NCBI GenBank assembly: GCA_024169445.1
Contig: JALKFA010000001.1
Span: forward strand, 4,340,001-4,404,000
Direction of reading: 5' to 3'
Source: Buttiauxella agrestis ATCC 33320
GTDB lineage: Bacteria; Pseudomonadota; Gammaproteobacteria; Enterobacterales; Enterobacteriaceae
DNA: 64,000 nt
Below are positions 1 through 8,732 of this stretch, one piece after another. A model generated the notes under the pieces. That model worked only from the letters and a program-made list of their open reading frames with translations. It had not been told where the DNA came from and did not search any database. How positions within the stretch are numbered: position 1 is the stretch's first letter; every line of letters begins with the position of its first letter. The position numbers were made by a program, and so were the translations under genes.

Positions 1-444
1 TTTATGCACACAGCCCCGATCAGTTAGCTCCGCATATTCAGAAAGCCAATTATTCATTGCCACTGGACATAAGCCGAGGCTGACACGAGAAACATCGATA
101 AATACGGGCTCAGCTCCTAGATGGTACAAAGCATTGCACGTTGCTACAAAAGTAAGCGCCTGTGTAATGACAAGATCATTTCGTTTAACCCCCGCCAAAT
201 AAAGGGCTGCACTGAGAGCGGCGGTGCCATTAACGGTTGCAACTGCACGTGCAGTGCCCGTATAAGCTTCCATCTTTCGTTCAAATTCATCAACAAACTT
301 GCCTACACTTGAAACAAACGTGCTATCAAGAGTATCTAACACATACTTTTTTTCATTACCTTGAAAAGTAGGTGCATGCAATGGAATAAACTCATCTGTG
401 TTATATAAATCGCGAACAAACTCAACTACTGAATCAATTTTCAT
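1..444 (-). CDS. legC: LegC-family sugar aminotransferase (3' part outside window)
   Basis: The first 148 codons are present; the gene runs off the left edge. The N-terminus (IPLHAPTFQGNEKKYV, then FVSSVGKFVDEFE) is the signature of the LegC branch of DegT/DnrJ/EryC1 PLP-dependent aminotransferases. These aminate a UDP- or GDP-4-keto-6-deoxy-HexNAc sugar in legionaminic acid-type nonulosonate synthesis. The PLP-phosphate-contacting stretch VNGTAALSAAL is visible near residues 71-81; the catalytic lysine lies beyond the edge. The ATG at 444 follows the upstream dehydratase stop by 14 bp, so the two are an operon. That they supply an O-antigen sugar is inferred from their position after galF and JUMPstart. 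A related amino-sugar pathway (8-epi-legionaminic acid or a bacillosamine-like sugar) is possible. Confidence 0.8.
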   Translation of the reverse strand, partial: MKIDSVVEFVRDLYNTDEFIPLHAPTFQGNEKKYVLDTLDSTFVSSVGKFVDEFERKMEAYTGTARAVATVNGTAALSAALYLAGVKRNDLVITQALTFVATCNALYHLGAEPVFIDVSRVSLGLCPVAMNNWLSEYAELTDRGCVHK

Positions 445-458
445 ACTGGCATGCCTTA

Positions 459-1649
459 TTACATTTTGCTGTCCAGATACTTACCTGTTTCTTTATGTCC
501 AAAATCAGGGATCATTTTAAAGAACAGATTAACTATACCTTCTTTAGACCATTCGACAGTGCTTCTCATTTTTATTATTTCTTGTATAAAATGGTCTAAT
601 AATTCTTGGTTGTACATTGGATCGTTTTTTATGATGCCAAGGTTATCAAATCGGACCATATCTAATTCTTCTTTATCGGTGAAAAACTCCTCAAAATCTT
701 TTTCCCCCGTTGTATCACTTGAAGTAAATAAGCATGGCCATTGACCTTGAGAAGGCAACGACTTAGCAAGCTCTCGCGCTTCATTTTCGTTTTCACACAA
801 ATGAGGCTCATACCCACGCTGTTGGAGATAAAGCACAGCAATATCTGCAAATGAAATTAAATGAAGACTTTCACTAAGCTTAGGGAAAAAGATGTCACGA
901 TTTTCACCAAAAATACAAGACATCAGGCACAATTCACCAGATTCCTGTGGAGTAACAAAATAGCGTTTTATATCATTGGGGGCAACCAACGGCTGTTGCT
1001 TACGTAGACGCTGATCAAAACCGTGGAGTAATGAACCATCAGAAAAAGCAACGTTTGCAAACCGTGCAGTTGAAATTTTGAGATCTTCACTTTTACGCAT
1101 CAGGAACATTTCCATAATACGTTTTGAAGCTCCCATCATATTTACCGGATTAGCAGCTTTATCAGTAGATACACAAAAATATTTTTTTACATTATTAGCA
1201 ATGGATTGTTCAATCGTTTTATTCGTGTTGAGTATATTTACTTCAATCATACGCATTAATGTGAACGGGTCTTTTTCACTACGAACATGTTTGAGGGCTG
1301 AAAGATTCAAAACATAATCATATTGTCCGTCAGCTTTTATAAAGGCATCATATTCAAATGAACCGATATCCAGCGCAAAGGTCTGAAAATCACCGTCAAT
1401 ATAGCCATAGGAACTGCGTATATCTCGAACCAGTTCAACCATGTTGTTTTCGCTTATATCCACAACATGCAATTTCTGAGGGTTGCGTTTGAAAATTTCT
1501 TTTGTTACAGCTTGTCCTATAGAGCCTGCACCACCTAATACCAGAAATTTTGAATTAGAAACTATTTTTTCTAACTCATTATTATTTGATGAAATATCAT
1601 GTGTAAAAAGTTCTTTATTTCGACCAATCAATTGAAGGATGTTATTCAT
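459..1649 (-). CDS. legB: LegB-like NDP-HexNAc 4,6-dehydratase (CapD/FlaA1-type SDR)
   Basis: A 396-residue extended SDR protein. A Rossmann motif GGAGSIGQAV lies near residues 39-48. Further along are the family landmarks LNLSALKHVRSEKDP and STDKAANPVNMMGASK; the last contains the Met/Lys pair that replaces the usual Tyr-x-x-x-Lys in CapD/PglF/LegB-type dehydratases. These enzymes convert an NDP-N-acetylglucosamine to its 4-keto-6-deoxy form, the first step toward legionaminic acid and related sugars. The C-terminal extension of about 100 residues after the SDR core is typical of the LegB branch. It is the first gene of the O-antigen cluster behind the JUMPstart leader and is followed 14 bp later by the LegC-like aminotransferase. 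The region is visibly more A+T-rich than the colanic operon, as is usual for O-antigen clusters. Substrate (UDP or GDP form) is not decidable here. Confidence 0.8.
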   Translation of the reverse strand: MNNILQLIGRNKELFTHDISSNNNELEKIVSNSKFLVLGGAGSIGQAVTKEIFKRNPQKLHVVDISENNMVELVRDIRSSYGYIDGDFQTFALDIGSFEYDAFIKADGQYDYVLNLSALKHVRSEKDPFTLMRMIEVNILNTNKTIEQSIANNVKKYFCVSTDKAANPVNMMGASKRIMEMFLMRKSEDLKISTARFANVAFSDGSLLHGFDQRLRKQQPLVAPNDIKRYFVTPQESGELCLMSCIFGENRDIFFPKLSESLHLISFADIAVLYLQQRGYEPHLCENENEARELAKSLPSQGQWPCLFTSSDTTGEKDFEEFFTDKEELDMVRFDNLGIIKNDPMYNQELLDHFIQEIIKMRSTVEWSKEGIVNLFFKMIPDFGHKETGKYLDSKM

Positions 1650-1760
1650 TGAGTAACTCTTAAGGTAATTATTCTTACGGAAATCACGAATTATTAATGC
1701 TCAAATCTACAGTGCATGCAGCGTTAACTTTTATGAATTTCTATTAATCGCAGTATTAGC

Positions 1761-1799
1761 CACGCTACCGCCCCTGGCTCAATAGCTACCAGTGGACTA
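1761..1799 (-). promoter_or_regulatory. JUMPstart element with ops site (O-antigen operon leader)
   Basis: Read on the minus strand this is the conserved 39-bp JUMPstart sequence, ending in the ops core GGCGGTAGCGTG (plus-strand 1761-1772). The ops core pauses RNA polymerase and recruits the antiterminator RfaH to long surface-polysaccharide operons. It lies about 110 bp upstream of the legB-like start, the normal place for an O-antigen cluster next to galF. Confidence 0.93.
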
Positions 1800-1852
1800 A
1801 ATTCTTTATGTAAACCATCCGTCCCGGCATACATTTAGCTGATTTTTGCAAA

Positions 1853-1923
1853 GCATTCGAGTATACAAGAAGCTGAGTTAGCTAATGTTTAGAAAGCTTC
1901 GGCTATCATATACACTCGAATGC
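1853..1923. repeat. Nested inverted repeat upstream of JUMPstart
   Basis: Ten-base perfect arms GCATTCGAGT (1853-1862) and ACTCGAATGC (1914-1923) enclose a second inverted pair, GAAGCT (1869-1874) and AGCTTC (1895-1900). The structure sits between the galF terminator and the JUMPstart element. It could form an RNA hairpin or be a protein site in the O-antigen promoter region. No family assignment is possible. Confidence 0.5.
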
Positions 1924-1948
1924 AGTTCACACTTTGTAACATGTACTT

Positions 1949-2018
1949 AAAAAAAAACGGCAATCTGTTTCAGCAAAGTCCCTAAAGTGCAACCTTACCG
2001 CCACTATTGATTGCCGTT
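1949..2018 (-). terminator. Probable galF terminator with a long loop
   Basis: On the minus strand, about 40 nt after the galF stop, AACGGCAATC (2018-2009) can pair with GATTGCCGTT, directly followed by a run of T residues (plus-strand A-run from 1949). The stem is about 10 bp, but the loop of over 40 nt is longer than usual for an intrinsic terminator. It may fold further. Confidence 0.45.
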
Positions 2019-2057
2019 CTTATCATTCAATACGCATCATCTCCGCTATCAAAACAA

Positions 2058-2954
2058 TCAATGGCTCAGCAGCTTCTGAATACTATCCCTGAACTTCTGC
2101 CCTTCTTTATGGTTACGCAGCCCATACTGCACAAATGCCTGCATATAACCCATTTTCTTGCCACAGTCGTAGCTTTCGCCGGTCATCAACGCAGCTTCCA
2201 CTGCTTGTTTTTTGCTCAGTGCCGCAATGGCGTCGGTAAGCTGGATACGGCCCCAGGCACCCGGTTCGGTTTTCTCGAGTTCAGGCCAGATATCTGCAGA
2301 TAAAACATAACGCCCTACCGCTGCAAGATCGGAATCCAGAGTCTGTGGCTGGTCAGGTTTTTCCACGAAATCAACAATGCGACCAATCTGCCCGTCGTTG
2401 CTCAGAGGTTCTTCAGTGGTGATCATCGAGTACTCAGACAAATCTACGTTCGGCATACGTTTTGCCAGAACCTGGCTACGCCCCGTTTCTCTGAAACGCT
2501 CGATAATTGCTGCTAAATTATAACGCAATGGGTCAGCGCTGGCGCCATCGAGGATAACGTCAGGTAATACAACAACAAATGGGTTATCACCGATGATAGG
2601 GTGAGCACACAGAATGGAGTGACCAAGACCCAACGGTTGAGCCTGACGCACGTTCATTATGGTCACGCCCGGTGGGCAGATAGATTGAACTTCCGCGAGC
2701 AACTGGCGTTTAACACGCTGCTCAAGCAGAGCTTCAAGTTCGTATGAGGTGTCGAAATGGTTTTCCACAGCATTCTTTGAGGAATGCGTCACCAGCACGA
2801 TTTCTTTGATACCGGCAGCCACAATTTCATCGACGATATATTGAATCATCGGCTTATCGACTATCGGTAGCATCTCTTTTGGAATCGCTTTTGTTGCAGG
2901 CAACATATGCATGCCCAAGCCTGCTACCGGAATAACTGCTTTCAAATTAATCAT
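2058..2954 (-). CDS. galF: GalF, UTP-glucose-1-phosphate uridylyltransferase-like protein
   Basis: A 298-residue nucleotidyltransferase nearly identical in layout to E. coli GalF (297 aa). The N-terminal loop is [21 protein letters not shown]; the GLGMHMLP variant distinguishes GalF from the active paralogue GalU (GLGTRMLP). The protein is thought to modulate UDP-glucose supply for O-antigen and colanic acid precursors. I chose the ATG at 2954 (MINLKAV); an in-frame GTG at 2966 would add four residues. galF is the standard boundary between the colanic acid cluster and the O-antigen cluster, as here. A good sigma-70-like promoter lies just upstream, so it is probably transcribed separately from the wca operon. 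Confidence 0.96.
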   Translation of the reverse strand: MINLKAVIPVAGLGMHMLPATKAIPKEMLPIVDKPMIQYIVDEIVAAGIKEIVLVTHSSKNAVENHFDTSYELEALLEQRVKRQLLAEVQSICPPGVTIMNVRQAQPLGLGHSILCAHPIIGDNPFVVVLPDVILDGASADPLRYNLAAIIERFRETGRSQVLAKRMPNVDLSEYSMITTEEPLSNDGQIGRIVDFVEKPDQPQTLDSDLAAVGRYVLSADIWPELEKTEPGAWGRIQLTDAIAALSKKQAVEAALMTGESYDCGKKMGYMQAFVQYGLRNHKEGQKFRDSIQKLLSH

Positions 2955-2983
2955 ATTCAAACCCACTTCGAAATGGTTGGAGG

Positions 2984-3012
2984 ATTATAGACTTTTCGTG
3001 CTCTGATGCCAG
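2984..3012 (-). promoter_or_regulatory. Predicted sigma-70 promoter of galF
   Basis: Minus strand: a -35 like CTGGCA (3012-3007), a 17-bp spacer, and a consensus -10 TATAAT (2989-2984). The expected start point is near 2977, about 23 nt before the galF ATG. It lies in the 176-bp gap after wcaM. Confidence 0.6.
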
Positions 3013-3130
3013 CATGAATTGTTCTCCAAAGTAGTCATTCATCTTAACTTTCTTAACAAAGCCCACAAAACTAAAAACCTTTTTATCGGATGCCCAAAAC
3101 CTCAGATAAATCGCAAAGTGACTTGACGAT

Positions 3131-4558
3131 TTATTTATTCACCGTTGGCAACGAAAAATTCAACCCATCAGTGTTCACGTGTTGATGATCTACCCGGTCG
3201 ATATCCACCGAACTACTGCCCTTCTCGTTCACCGCACGCACATTGGCAAGCGACAGCAACGTATCCTCTTTGGCCATAAAACGGCCACGCACGTCTTTAC
3301 GCAAATCGAAGTTTAGCTTCAACGCTGGACCGGCTTCAGAATACTGCATCACATCGATGTTTCTCAGAAACAAGTGTTGCGGTTTGTTATGCAGTTCAAG
3401 CGTTGCGCGTTTCATCGCCACATTGGTAATCGCTACGAAAGATGTCGCATTGCCTGATGAAATTTGGATGCCCCTACTTTTAAGCCGCATGTCCGTATTA
3501 TCAAGCGTAATATCATTTAGTTTAAAATTTTGCGGAATAGACAAGTAGTTACCTTTAATTACCCCGTAACCAATCAGAAATCCCGCGCTGTTGACCATAT
3601 CGACGTTATCAATAACGAAATTATCACAGCCATAAATAGCCACTGTCGCGTTATCGATGCCTGCATTCTTACTAAAAGTATGATTGATATTTCGAGCTTT
3701 AATATTGCGAATAACGAAGTGTTTACCGTTCTCAACGTGAACTAGCTGGCGGCAGTTGCTACCCGTAATATTGGCGACAACAAAGTTTTTCACCGCCTGA
3801 TCTTCCGGATATTCGTTGTCGTAGGTGCTGCCCGCCAGACCAATGCCAATCCCCCAATTGATCTTCCCATTGGTGCAATCAATGTTTTCAATCACATGGT
3901 CGGAGATAAGCAAATTGTGGTCGTTGATTGCCACGTTCCATTCGATGGCGTCACCCTGCAATCGACTAAAATGGCCATTGGTGATCTTGACGTTTTCCAT
4001 GCGATTGTGGAAACCCTGCCGCAAAATGGCGTAGTTCGCATCGTGTACCGTAATGTTATCAATCACCAGGTTGCGCATGGTGCGCTGGTCTTTGCCACCG
4101 ATGTAGATTTGCGTCACTGGCACAAAGCCGCTCATATCAATGCCTTTGATGGTGCAGTCTGAACCCCGCACATCAAGGGTGATATTGTTAAACCGCCCGC
4201 CGTTCTCGCCCAAAATCTGGCAGCCGTCTTGCAGCACAAAACGCCCTTTGCCGTTGCCCTTCAAACCACCCGCAACCCGCAAGGTTTTCCCTTCCGGCAT
4301 AAAAATCGCAGTGTTGATGTTATCGCAGACTATATCGGCGGGAACGCTGACAGTATCAGCCGTAGTAAAAGCTTGTTTGAAGGCGGCAATCCAGTCGCCG
4401 CTATAGAATTTTTGCACGCTGATTGCGCTGTTGCCCGCTGCCGCGAACACGCTACGTGGCAAGATGAATGGCACCGCGGCCAGCACGGAACTGGCTTTGA
4501 GTAACTGGCGGCGTGAGGAAGAGAAGGAAGTGTGGGGAGTTTTAGACTGTTTACGCAT
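3131..4558 (-). CDS. wcaM: WcaM, colanic acid biosynthesis protein (exported beta-helix)
   Basis: Last gene of the colanic acid operon; 475 residues against 464 in E. coli. The N-terminus carries a twin-arginine motif (SRRQLLK, residues 15-21) followed by a hydrophobic stretch and an Ala-x-Ala-type cleavage region, so Tat export to the periplasm is expected. The rest is rich in short beta-strand/Asn/Asp repeats (for example [17 protein letters not shown]), typical of right-handed parallel beta-helix proteins related to pectate lyases. The biochemical role in colanic acid production is not established; polymer processing is a reasonable inference. The start ATG at 4558 has a clear GAGGA ribosome site in the 9-bp gap after wcaL. 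Confidence 0.95.
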   Translation of the reverse strand: MRKQSKTPHTSFSSSRRQLLKASSVLAAVPFILPRSVFAAAGNSAISVQKFYSGDWIAAFKQAFTTADTVSVPADIVCDNINTAIFMPEGKTLRVAGGLKGNGKGRFVLQDGCQILGENGGRFNNITLDVRGSDCTIKGIDMSGFVPVTQIYIGGKDQRTMRNLVIDNITVHDANYAILRQGFHNRMENVKITNGHFSRLQGDAIEWNVAINDHNLLISDHVIENIDCTNGKINWGIGIGLAGSTYDNEYPEDQAVKNFVVANITGSNCRQLVHVENGKHFVIRNIKARNINHTFSKNAGIDNATVAIYGCDNFVIDNVDMVNSAGFLIGYGVIKGNYLSIPQNFKLNDITLDNTDMRLKSRGIQISSGNATSFVAITNVAMKRATLELHNKPQHLFLRNIDVMQYSEAGPALKLNFDLRKDVRGRFMAKEDTLLSLANVRAVNEKGSSSVDIDRVDHQHVNTDGLNFSLPTVNK

Positions 4559-4567
4559 ACGTCCTCA

Positions 4568-5794
4568 TTACATACTTAACATCTGTAACTGGCGAGCTAA
4601 GTTCTGATAGATAACTTTTTGATTGAACTCTGTTTCAACTTTGTTACGAGCCAAATTCAACATCGGTTTTAGCTCGCTTTCATCGATACTGCCGAAGTCC
4701 TGCAAGCTATCTGCCAGCGCTCCCGCATCGTTTTCTGGCACCAGCCAGCCAGAACGCCCCGAATCAATCAACTCCGGGATACCGCTGTGTACGGTAGAAA
4801 GCACCGGGATCCCGACCGCCATCGCTTCCATCAGCGCGACAGGGATCCCTTCCATATCGCCGTCTTCACCCGTGACCGACGGCAGCAAGAATAAGTCGGC
4901 TTCATCGAGCATCGCTTTCACTTCGTGATTCGGCTTAAAGCCAGGCATAAACACCACATCGTCGAGCTGATACTGTTCGATAAGCGTGCGCAGGCGCGTT
5001 TCCCAGGGGCCGATACCAAGAATGTTGTAACGAAAGTTCACGCCGCGCTCTTTTAGCAACAAGCAGGCGTCAATCGCCACATGCAGTCCTTTCTTCTCGG
5101 TCAGCCGTGCCACCGAGATAATCTCCAGCGTTTTAGCGGGAGCTTTCACTCGACGCTGCGAGAAGCGCTCCATATCCACGCCCATGCGTGACACGCTAAT
5201 TTTGTTGGCCGGGCAGCCCATTTTTTGCAAACGCCCTGCCCACAAATTGCTGATTGGCAACATCAAGTCGCCACGGGTAAAGAGTTTTTGATATTCAGGG
5301 GTGTAATGCGCCAAAGCCTCACGACCAGAAATGTCGATACCGTGGAAAACCGTGGCGATTTTGCCTTTCAGCAAGCCAAGTTCACGTAGTTTTGCCGCTG
5401 TCACACCCGCCGGGCCGAAGTGGGCAATAAAGACGTCAGCCTGCACAGATTGTGGGTTACGGCCACAAATCGAGGAGAGAATCAGATTGCGTGCTTCCTC
5501 GCCGTAGCGTTTTGCATTGAGCGCACGCCAGGTGCGTGGACGCAGCGAACCGCGCAAAGTATTCAACACGCGGGATTGCAGTTTTGCGGCCTTGCCCGCA
5601 GGCTCGTCCATCAGCCAGGTGGTTTTCTCGGCGAGCTGGTACTCTTTGAAAGCCGAATGGGTATGGGTCAAATCGCCCTTTTGAATGGCGACGATTTCCA
5701 CTTCATAGCCCATATCAATGAACGCGACGATTTGGTTAAGCACGAAAGTCTCGGATGCCACCGGAAATTTGAGCAAGAAGAAGCCGACTTTCAT
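4568..5794 (-). CDS. wcaL: WcaL, colanic acid glycosyltransferase (GT4)
   Basis: A 408-residue GT-B fold glycosyltransferase family 4 protein. The C-terminal donor-binding domain shows SVARLTEKKGLHVAIDA (residues about 228-244) and the E-x7-E region EGIPVALMEAMAVGIPV (about 317-333). It acts on the cytoplasmic face of the inner membrane on the undecaprenyl-linked repeat unit; it is probably a galactosyltransferase, assigned from E. coli work rather than from this sequence. Its ATG overlaps the wcaK stop by 4 bp (ATGA), so translation is coupled. Length agrees with E. coli WcaL (406 aa). Confidence 0.96.
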   Translation of the reverse strand: MKVGFFLLKFPVASETFVLNQIVAFIDMGYEVEIVAIQKGDLTHTHSAFKEYQLAEKTTWLMDEPAGKAAKLQSRVLNTLRGSLRPRTWRALNAKRYGEEARNLILSSICGRNPQSVQADVFIAHFGPAGVTAAKLRELGLLKGKIATVFHGIDISGREALAHYTPEYQKLFTRGDLMLPISNLWAGRLQKMGCPANKISVSRMGVDMERFSQRRVKAPAKTLEIISVARLTEKKGLHVAIDACLLLKERGVNFRYNILGIGPWETRLRTLIEQYQLDDVVFMPGFKPNHEVKAMLDEADLFLLPSVTGEDGDMEGIPVALMEAMAVGIPVLSTVHSGIPELIDSGRSGWLVPENDAGALADSLQDFGSIDESELKPMLNLARNKVETEFNQKVIYQNLARQLQMLSM

Positions 5795-7071
5795 TTTGCC
5801 CCCTTCACGCGCGCCAGAACTGACTCCACCATGCGCAGGCCATCCTCACGTTCGGCACGCACGGCATGCGCGAGGCGTTCATTGATTGCCGGCAATTGCC
5901 CTAACACATCCGCCACCACGCTCTGTAAAGAACCATTCAGCAACTGGCGGATTTCGATCGCCATTTCCGGCATGCCAAGCTGCTTCATAATGCCTGCGGA
6001 TTTGTGTTCATAGTTGATGGCAATCGCTGGGGTGCCGAAGTTCATCGAAATAATGGCGGAATGCAGGCGCGTGCCAACTGTCAGCTCACATTCACCGAGA
6101 ATCTTGCCCATTTCCAGGTCATTAAGCTCATCCATGACGACGTGATATTGCTCGGGAGAGTTCACATACTGCCGCAGGTTAAGCGCCACCATGCGATCAT
6201 CCTTGTTGTAACTGTCGATACCGGTACAAGTCGAGAGCGCCAGTACCTGATAACCCTGGTCAATCACGCGATTCACCACCGAGGCAAATGCCTGCTCATA
6301 GGCTTGCTGCGTGGTGCCAAGACGTTTGTCAAAAGGTGCAAGTTCACGCAGAGTAATGGCGACCGTTTTCTTGCGTTTGATGGTATTGAGCCAGTGCTGC
6401 ACCGCGTAGCTCGGCACAAAACTGTCATTGTGATGATCAACCAACCAGGCGGTATCGACGCCCTGCTCCACTTTGCTGCTATCGATGTTACTTTGGTTCA
6501 TCAAATCCAGGCTGACGGTTTCGCGTAAAATCAGCGCCTCGGCATGGCCGAAAACATAGCTCGCCAGGTGGTTAAATTGCGGGTCCTGGAATGGTCCAAC
6601 GCTGTGACCAATCATGTAGACCGGCTTTTTCGCCATAAAACTGCACAGCGCGTGTTCAAACTGCGAAACGCCATACAAATCGACAAAGAACGAACCACCG
6701 ACCTGAATAATCGCGTCATACTTTTGCAGCGACTTAACGAAATCGATAAACCCTTGTGGGATAGAGATATTACGCAAGCGCCCGTTGTCAGTGGCTTTCG
6801 CCATCAACACCTGGTGCTGGTACTTACGGCGCAGGACTTTTTTCACGCGCCCCATCAGCCCGACCGCGTTGTTATGTTGTTTCATCTGCTTATACAGACC
6901 GTCACCCAACACCGGGCGACCCAATAGCCAGGCCGAACTCACTGGATAACGGCTCATGACATCGACCTGCACGCTGTCATCAATCGTGGTGATGGCATCA
7001 ATCAATCCGCGCAGAATGGCGCTGTCACCGCGGTTGCCGCAAGTGTGGTTGCCAAGAATCAATAACTTCAT
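5791..7071 (-). CDS. wcaK: WcaK, colanic acid pyruvyltransferase
   Basis: 426 residues, the same length as E. coli WcaK, and a member of the polysaccharide pyruvyl transferase family (CsaB/AmsJ-like). The N-terminus LILGNHTCGNRGDSAILRG and the later VGTRLHSAIISMNFGTPAIA segment are hallmarks. It adds the pyruvate ketal to the terminal galactose of the colanic acid repeat unit, using phosphoenolpyruvate, before flipping by WzxC. It overlaps wcaL by 4 bp. Upstream, toward wzxC, it is separated by an 80-bp GC-rich palindromic repeat rather than a tight junction. Confidence 0.96.
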   Translation of the reverse strand: MKLLILGNHTCGNRGDSAILRGLIDAITTIDDSVQVDVMSRYPVSSAWLLGRPVLGDGLYKQMKQHNNAVGLMGRVKKVLRRKYQHQVLMAKATDNGRLRNISIPQGFIDFVKSLQKYDAIIQVGGSFFVDLYGVSQFEHALCSFMAKKPVYMIGHSVGPFQDPQFNHLASYVFGHAEALILRETVSLDLMNQSNIDSSKVEQGVDTAWLVDHHNDSFVPSYAVQHWLNTIKRKKTVAITLRELAPFDKRLGTTQQAYEQAFASVVNRVIDQGYQVLALSTCTGIDSYNKDDRMVALNLRQYVNSPEQYHVVMDELNDLEMGKILGECELTVGTRLHSAIISMNFGTPAIAINYEHKSAGIMKQLGMPEMAIEIRQLLNGSLQSVVADVLGQLPAINERLAHAVRAEREDGLRMVESVLARVKGAK

Positions 7072-7093
7072 ATAGACCTCTTTTTCAAATGGG

Positions 7094-7178
7094 CGCCCTC
7101 ACCCCAGCCCTCTCCCCCAGGAGAGGGAGGAGTCCGGCAGATCCCCTCTCCCTAAGGGAGAGGGTTAGGGTGAGGGTG
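7094..7178. repeat. GC-rich palindromic repeat, copy 1 (wcaK-wzxC junction)
   Basis: Two facing half-elements, CCCTCACCCCAGCCCTCTCCC and its near mirror GGGAGAGGGTTAGGGTGAGGG, each carry a small hairpin of their own (CTCTCCC/GGGAGAG). The same sequence recurs at about 10149, 16968 and 22269. The left half of wzxC's stop region lies inside this copy. It resembles the widespread proteobacterial REP-like palindromes whose translation reads HPHPNPLP. Confidence 0.85.
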
Positions 7179-8624
7179 AATGCGAATAAACTGGCGCTTC
7201 ATCTCTACCACCAGCGCATTACGGGAGGCTGCCAGCATGACGATAAAGGCCAGGACACCGGCTGCAATTTGCACGCCGACCAGCAGGCCGAGCGAAAGAT
7301 GCCCTTTAAGGACGATGCCCAAAGCAGCGCTGACCACAACGGTTGGAATAGAGAGATAAAACGGCAGCCAGATGCTCTGAATGTACTGGCGATAACTGGA
7401 ACCGAGCACTGGCTTAATCATCACGAAATAGCTCAGAACGGTGTTCACCACCTGCACAAACAGGAAGCCAAACGTCACGCCCAATGCGCCAGCGAGATGC
7501 CCACCGACAATAATCGCCGGGATGAACAGACAGGTTTTGAATACGTTGAATTTAAAACTGATATCAACCCGTGCTTTAGCCATCAGCAGCGAGCCGATGG
7601 GGTTACCGATAGAACGCAGCAGCCCGACCACACACAGCAGTTGCAAGATTGGCGTAATAAACTGCCATTTCTCACCAAACACCAGCGGCACAAAATTATT
7701 CGACACCACCAGCAGGCCGAGTAGTGCCGGGAAATTAATTATCCCGACAATCGACAGCAGTTTGTAGAAGTTGATGCGTAACTTGTCGGTATCGTCCTGG
7801 ATCTTGGCAAAGGCCGGAAACAGCACGCGAGTGATAATCGGGTTCAGCTTCATCGGTGGCACCACCGCCACGTTGTAAGCGAGGTTGTAGCCACCGGCGA
7901 TGCTGGCACCAAGAATGCGCGCCAGCACCAGCGTGGAAAGATTGGTATTCACATAATTGATAATGCTGTCAGCAGTTAACCATGCACCAAACTTCAGATT
8001 GGAACTGACCGATTTCAGCGAGAAATACAGGCCAGGGCGATAGATTTTGCGGCCAAAGAAGCCAAACAATGCGGTACGTACCGTGGTGTTGACCAGGTAA
8101 CCCATAATCGCGGTCATGGCAAACGGGTAAAACATCGCAGCGCCAACCGTCACACTAAAGCCGGCCATCACTGAAACGGTTTCAATCGAGCCAATCTTTG
8201 AAAACTCGAGTTCCTTTTGCATTAATGCGCGGAATTGTTGGCCGTGCGGGATGATGATAAATGCAAATGAAAGCGTCTTAATCAACGGGGCAAGTGCCGG
8301 GGTACGCAGCACCGAGGCGATAACATCGCTGAGTAAAAATACCGACGCGAACACGACTACGCCAAGGCCGACGTTTAGCCAGTACAGCGTCGTCAGCTCA
8401 AGATGGCTTATCTCCTTACGCTGGATAATTGAGTTGGCAATCCCAAAATCCGACAACGTATCCGCCAGCGCAATAATCACCAGCGATACCGTCAACAAAC
8501 CAAATTCGTGGTTGTCGAAAATGCGTGCAAGCCAAGTCATCTGCACGAGGCCGAGGCTAATAATAATCACCGTGGCGATGGCAGACCATTTAGCACCGCT
8601 GATGGTTTTTTCTCTCAGGCTCAT
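7152..8624 (-). CDS. wzxC: WzxC, colanic acid repeat-unit flippase
   Basis: 490-residue MOP-superfamily polysaccharide exporter (about 12-14 membrane segments; E. coli 492 aa) that moves the undecaprenyl-PP-linked hexasaccharide across the inner membrane. The N-terminus MSLREKTISGAKWSAIATV fixes the start at ATG 8624, not the upstream in-frame ATG at 8675, which lies in a REP element. The C-terminus is odd: after KRQFIRI the reading frame enters the GC-rich repeat and ends HPHPNPLP, with the TAG stop in the centre of the repeat's half-hairpin. The native tail, which in E. coli is a short charged stretch, has therefore been replaced. The transport core is complete, so function is probably retained. 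Confidence 0.95.
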   Translation of the reverse strand: MSLREKTISGAKWSAIATVIIISLGLVQMTWLARIFDNHEFGLLTVSLVIIALADTLSDFGIANSIIQRKEISHLELTTLYWLNVGLGVVVFASVFLLSDVIASVLRTPALAPLIKTLSFAFIIIPHGQQFRALMQKELEFSKIGSIETVSVMAGFSVTVGAAMFYPFAMTAIMGYLVNTTVRTALFGFFGRKIYRPGLYFSLKSVSSNLKFGAWLTADSIINYVNTNLSTLVLARILGASIAGGYNLAYNVAVVPPMKLNPIITRVLFPAFAKIQDDTDKLRINFYKLLSIVGIINFPALLGLLVVSNNFVPLVFGEKWQFITPILQLLCVVGLLRSIGNPIGSLLMAKARVDISFKFNVFKTCLFIPAIIVGGHLAGALGVTFGFLFVQVVNTVLSYFVMIKPVLGSSYRQYIQSIWLPFYLSIPTVVVSAALGIVLKGHLSLGLLVGVQIAAGVLAFIVMLAASRNALVVEMKRQFIRIHPHPNPLP

Positions 8625-8640
8625 GGTGTTATCCGTTAAT

Positions 8641-8721
8641 GTGTCGGGTGGATAAGCGCATGCGTCATCCACCATTTACGTCGTTAGTGTCGGATGACGC
8701 GAGGCTTATCCGACCTACAAA
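8641..8721. repeat. REP/BIME palindrome pair (wzxC-wcaJ junction)
   Basis: Two inverted copies of the enterobacterial REP unit (GGTGGATAAGCGCATGCGTC... and ...GACGCGAGGCTTATCCGACC) separated by a short spacer. They fill the gap between wcaJ and wzxC. Confidence 0.85.
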
Positions 8722-8732
8722 AGGTTTGTCAT

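Noticed and set aside
2955-2966. A GTG start for GalF four codons upstream
   Set aside because: Homologues begin at the position of the ATG at 2954.
3106-3134. Hairpin ATAAATCG/CGATTTAT at the end of wcaM as a terminator
   Set aside because: The stem is A+T-rich, includes the wcaM stop codon, and has no following T-run; too weak to call.
5420-6013. A 197-codon plus-strand frame across the wcaL-wcaK junction
   Set aside because: It covers the opposite strand of two overlapping intact genes and shows no recognisable domain or good ribosome site.
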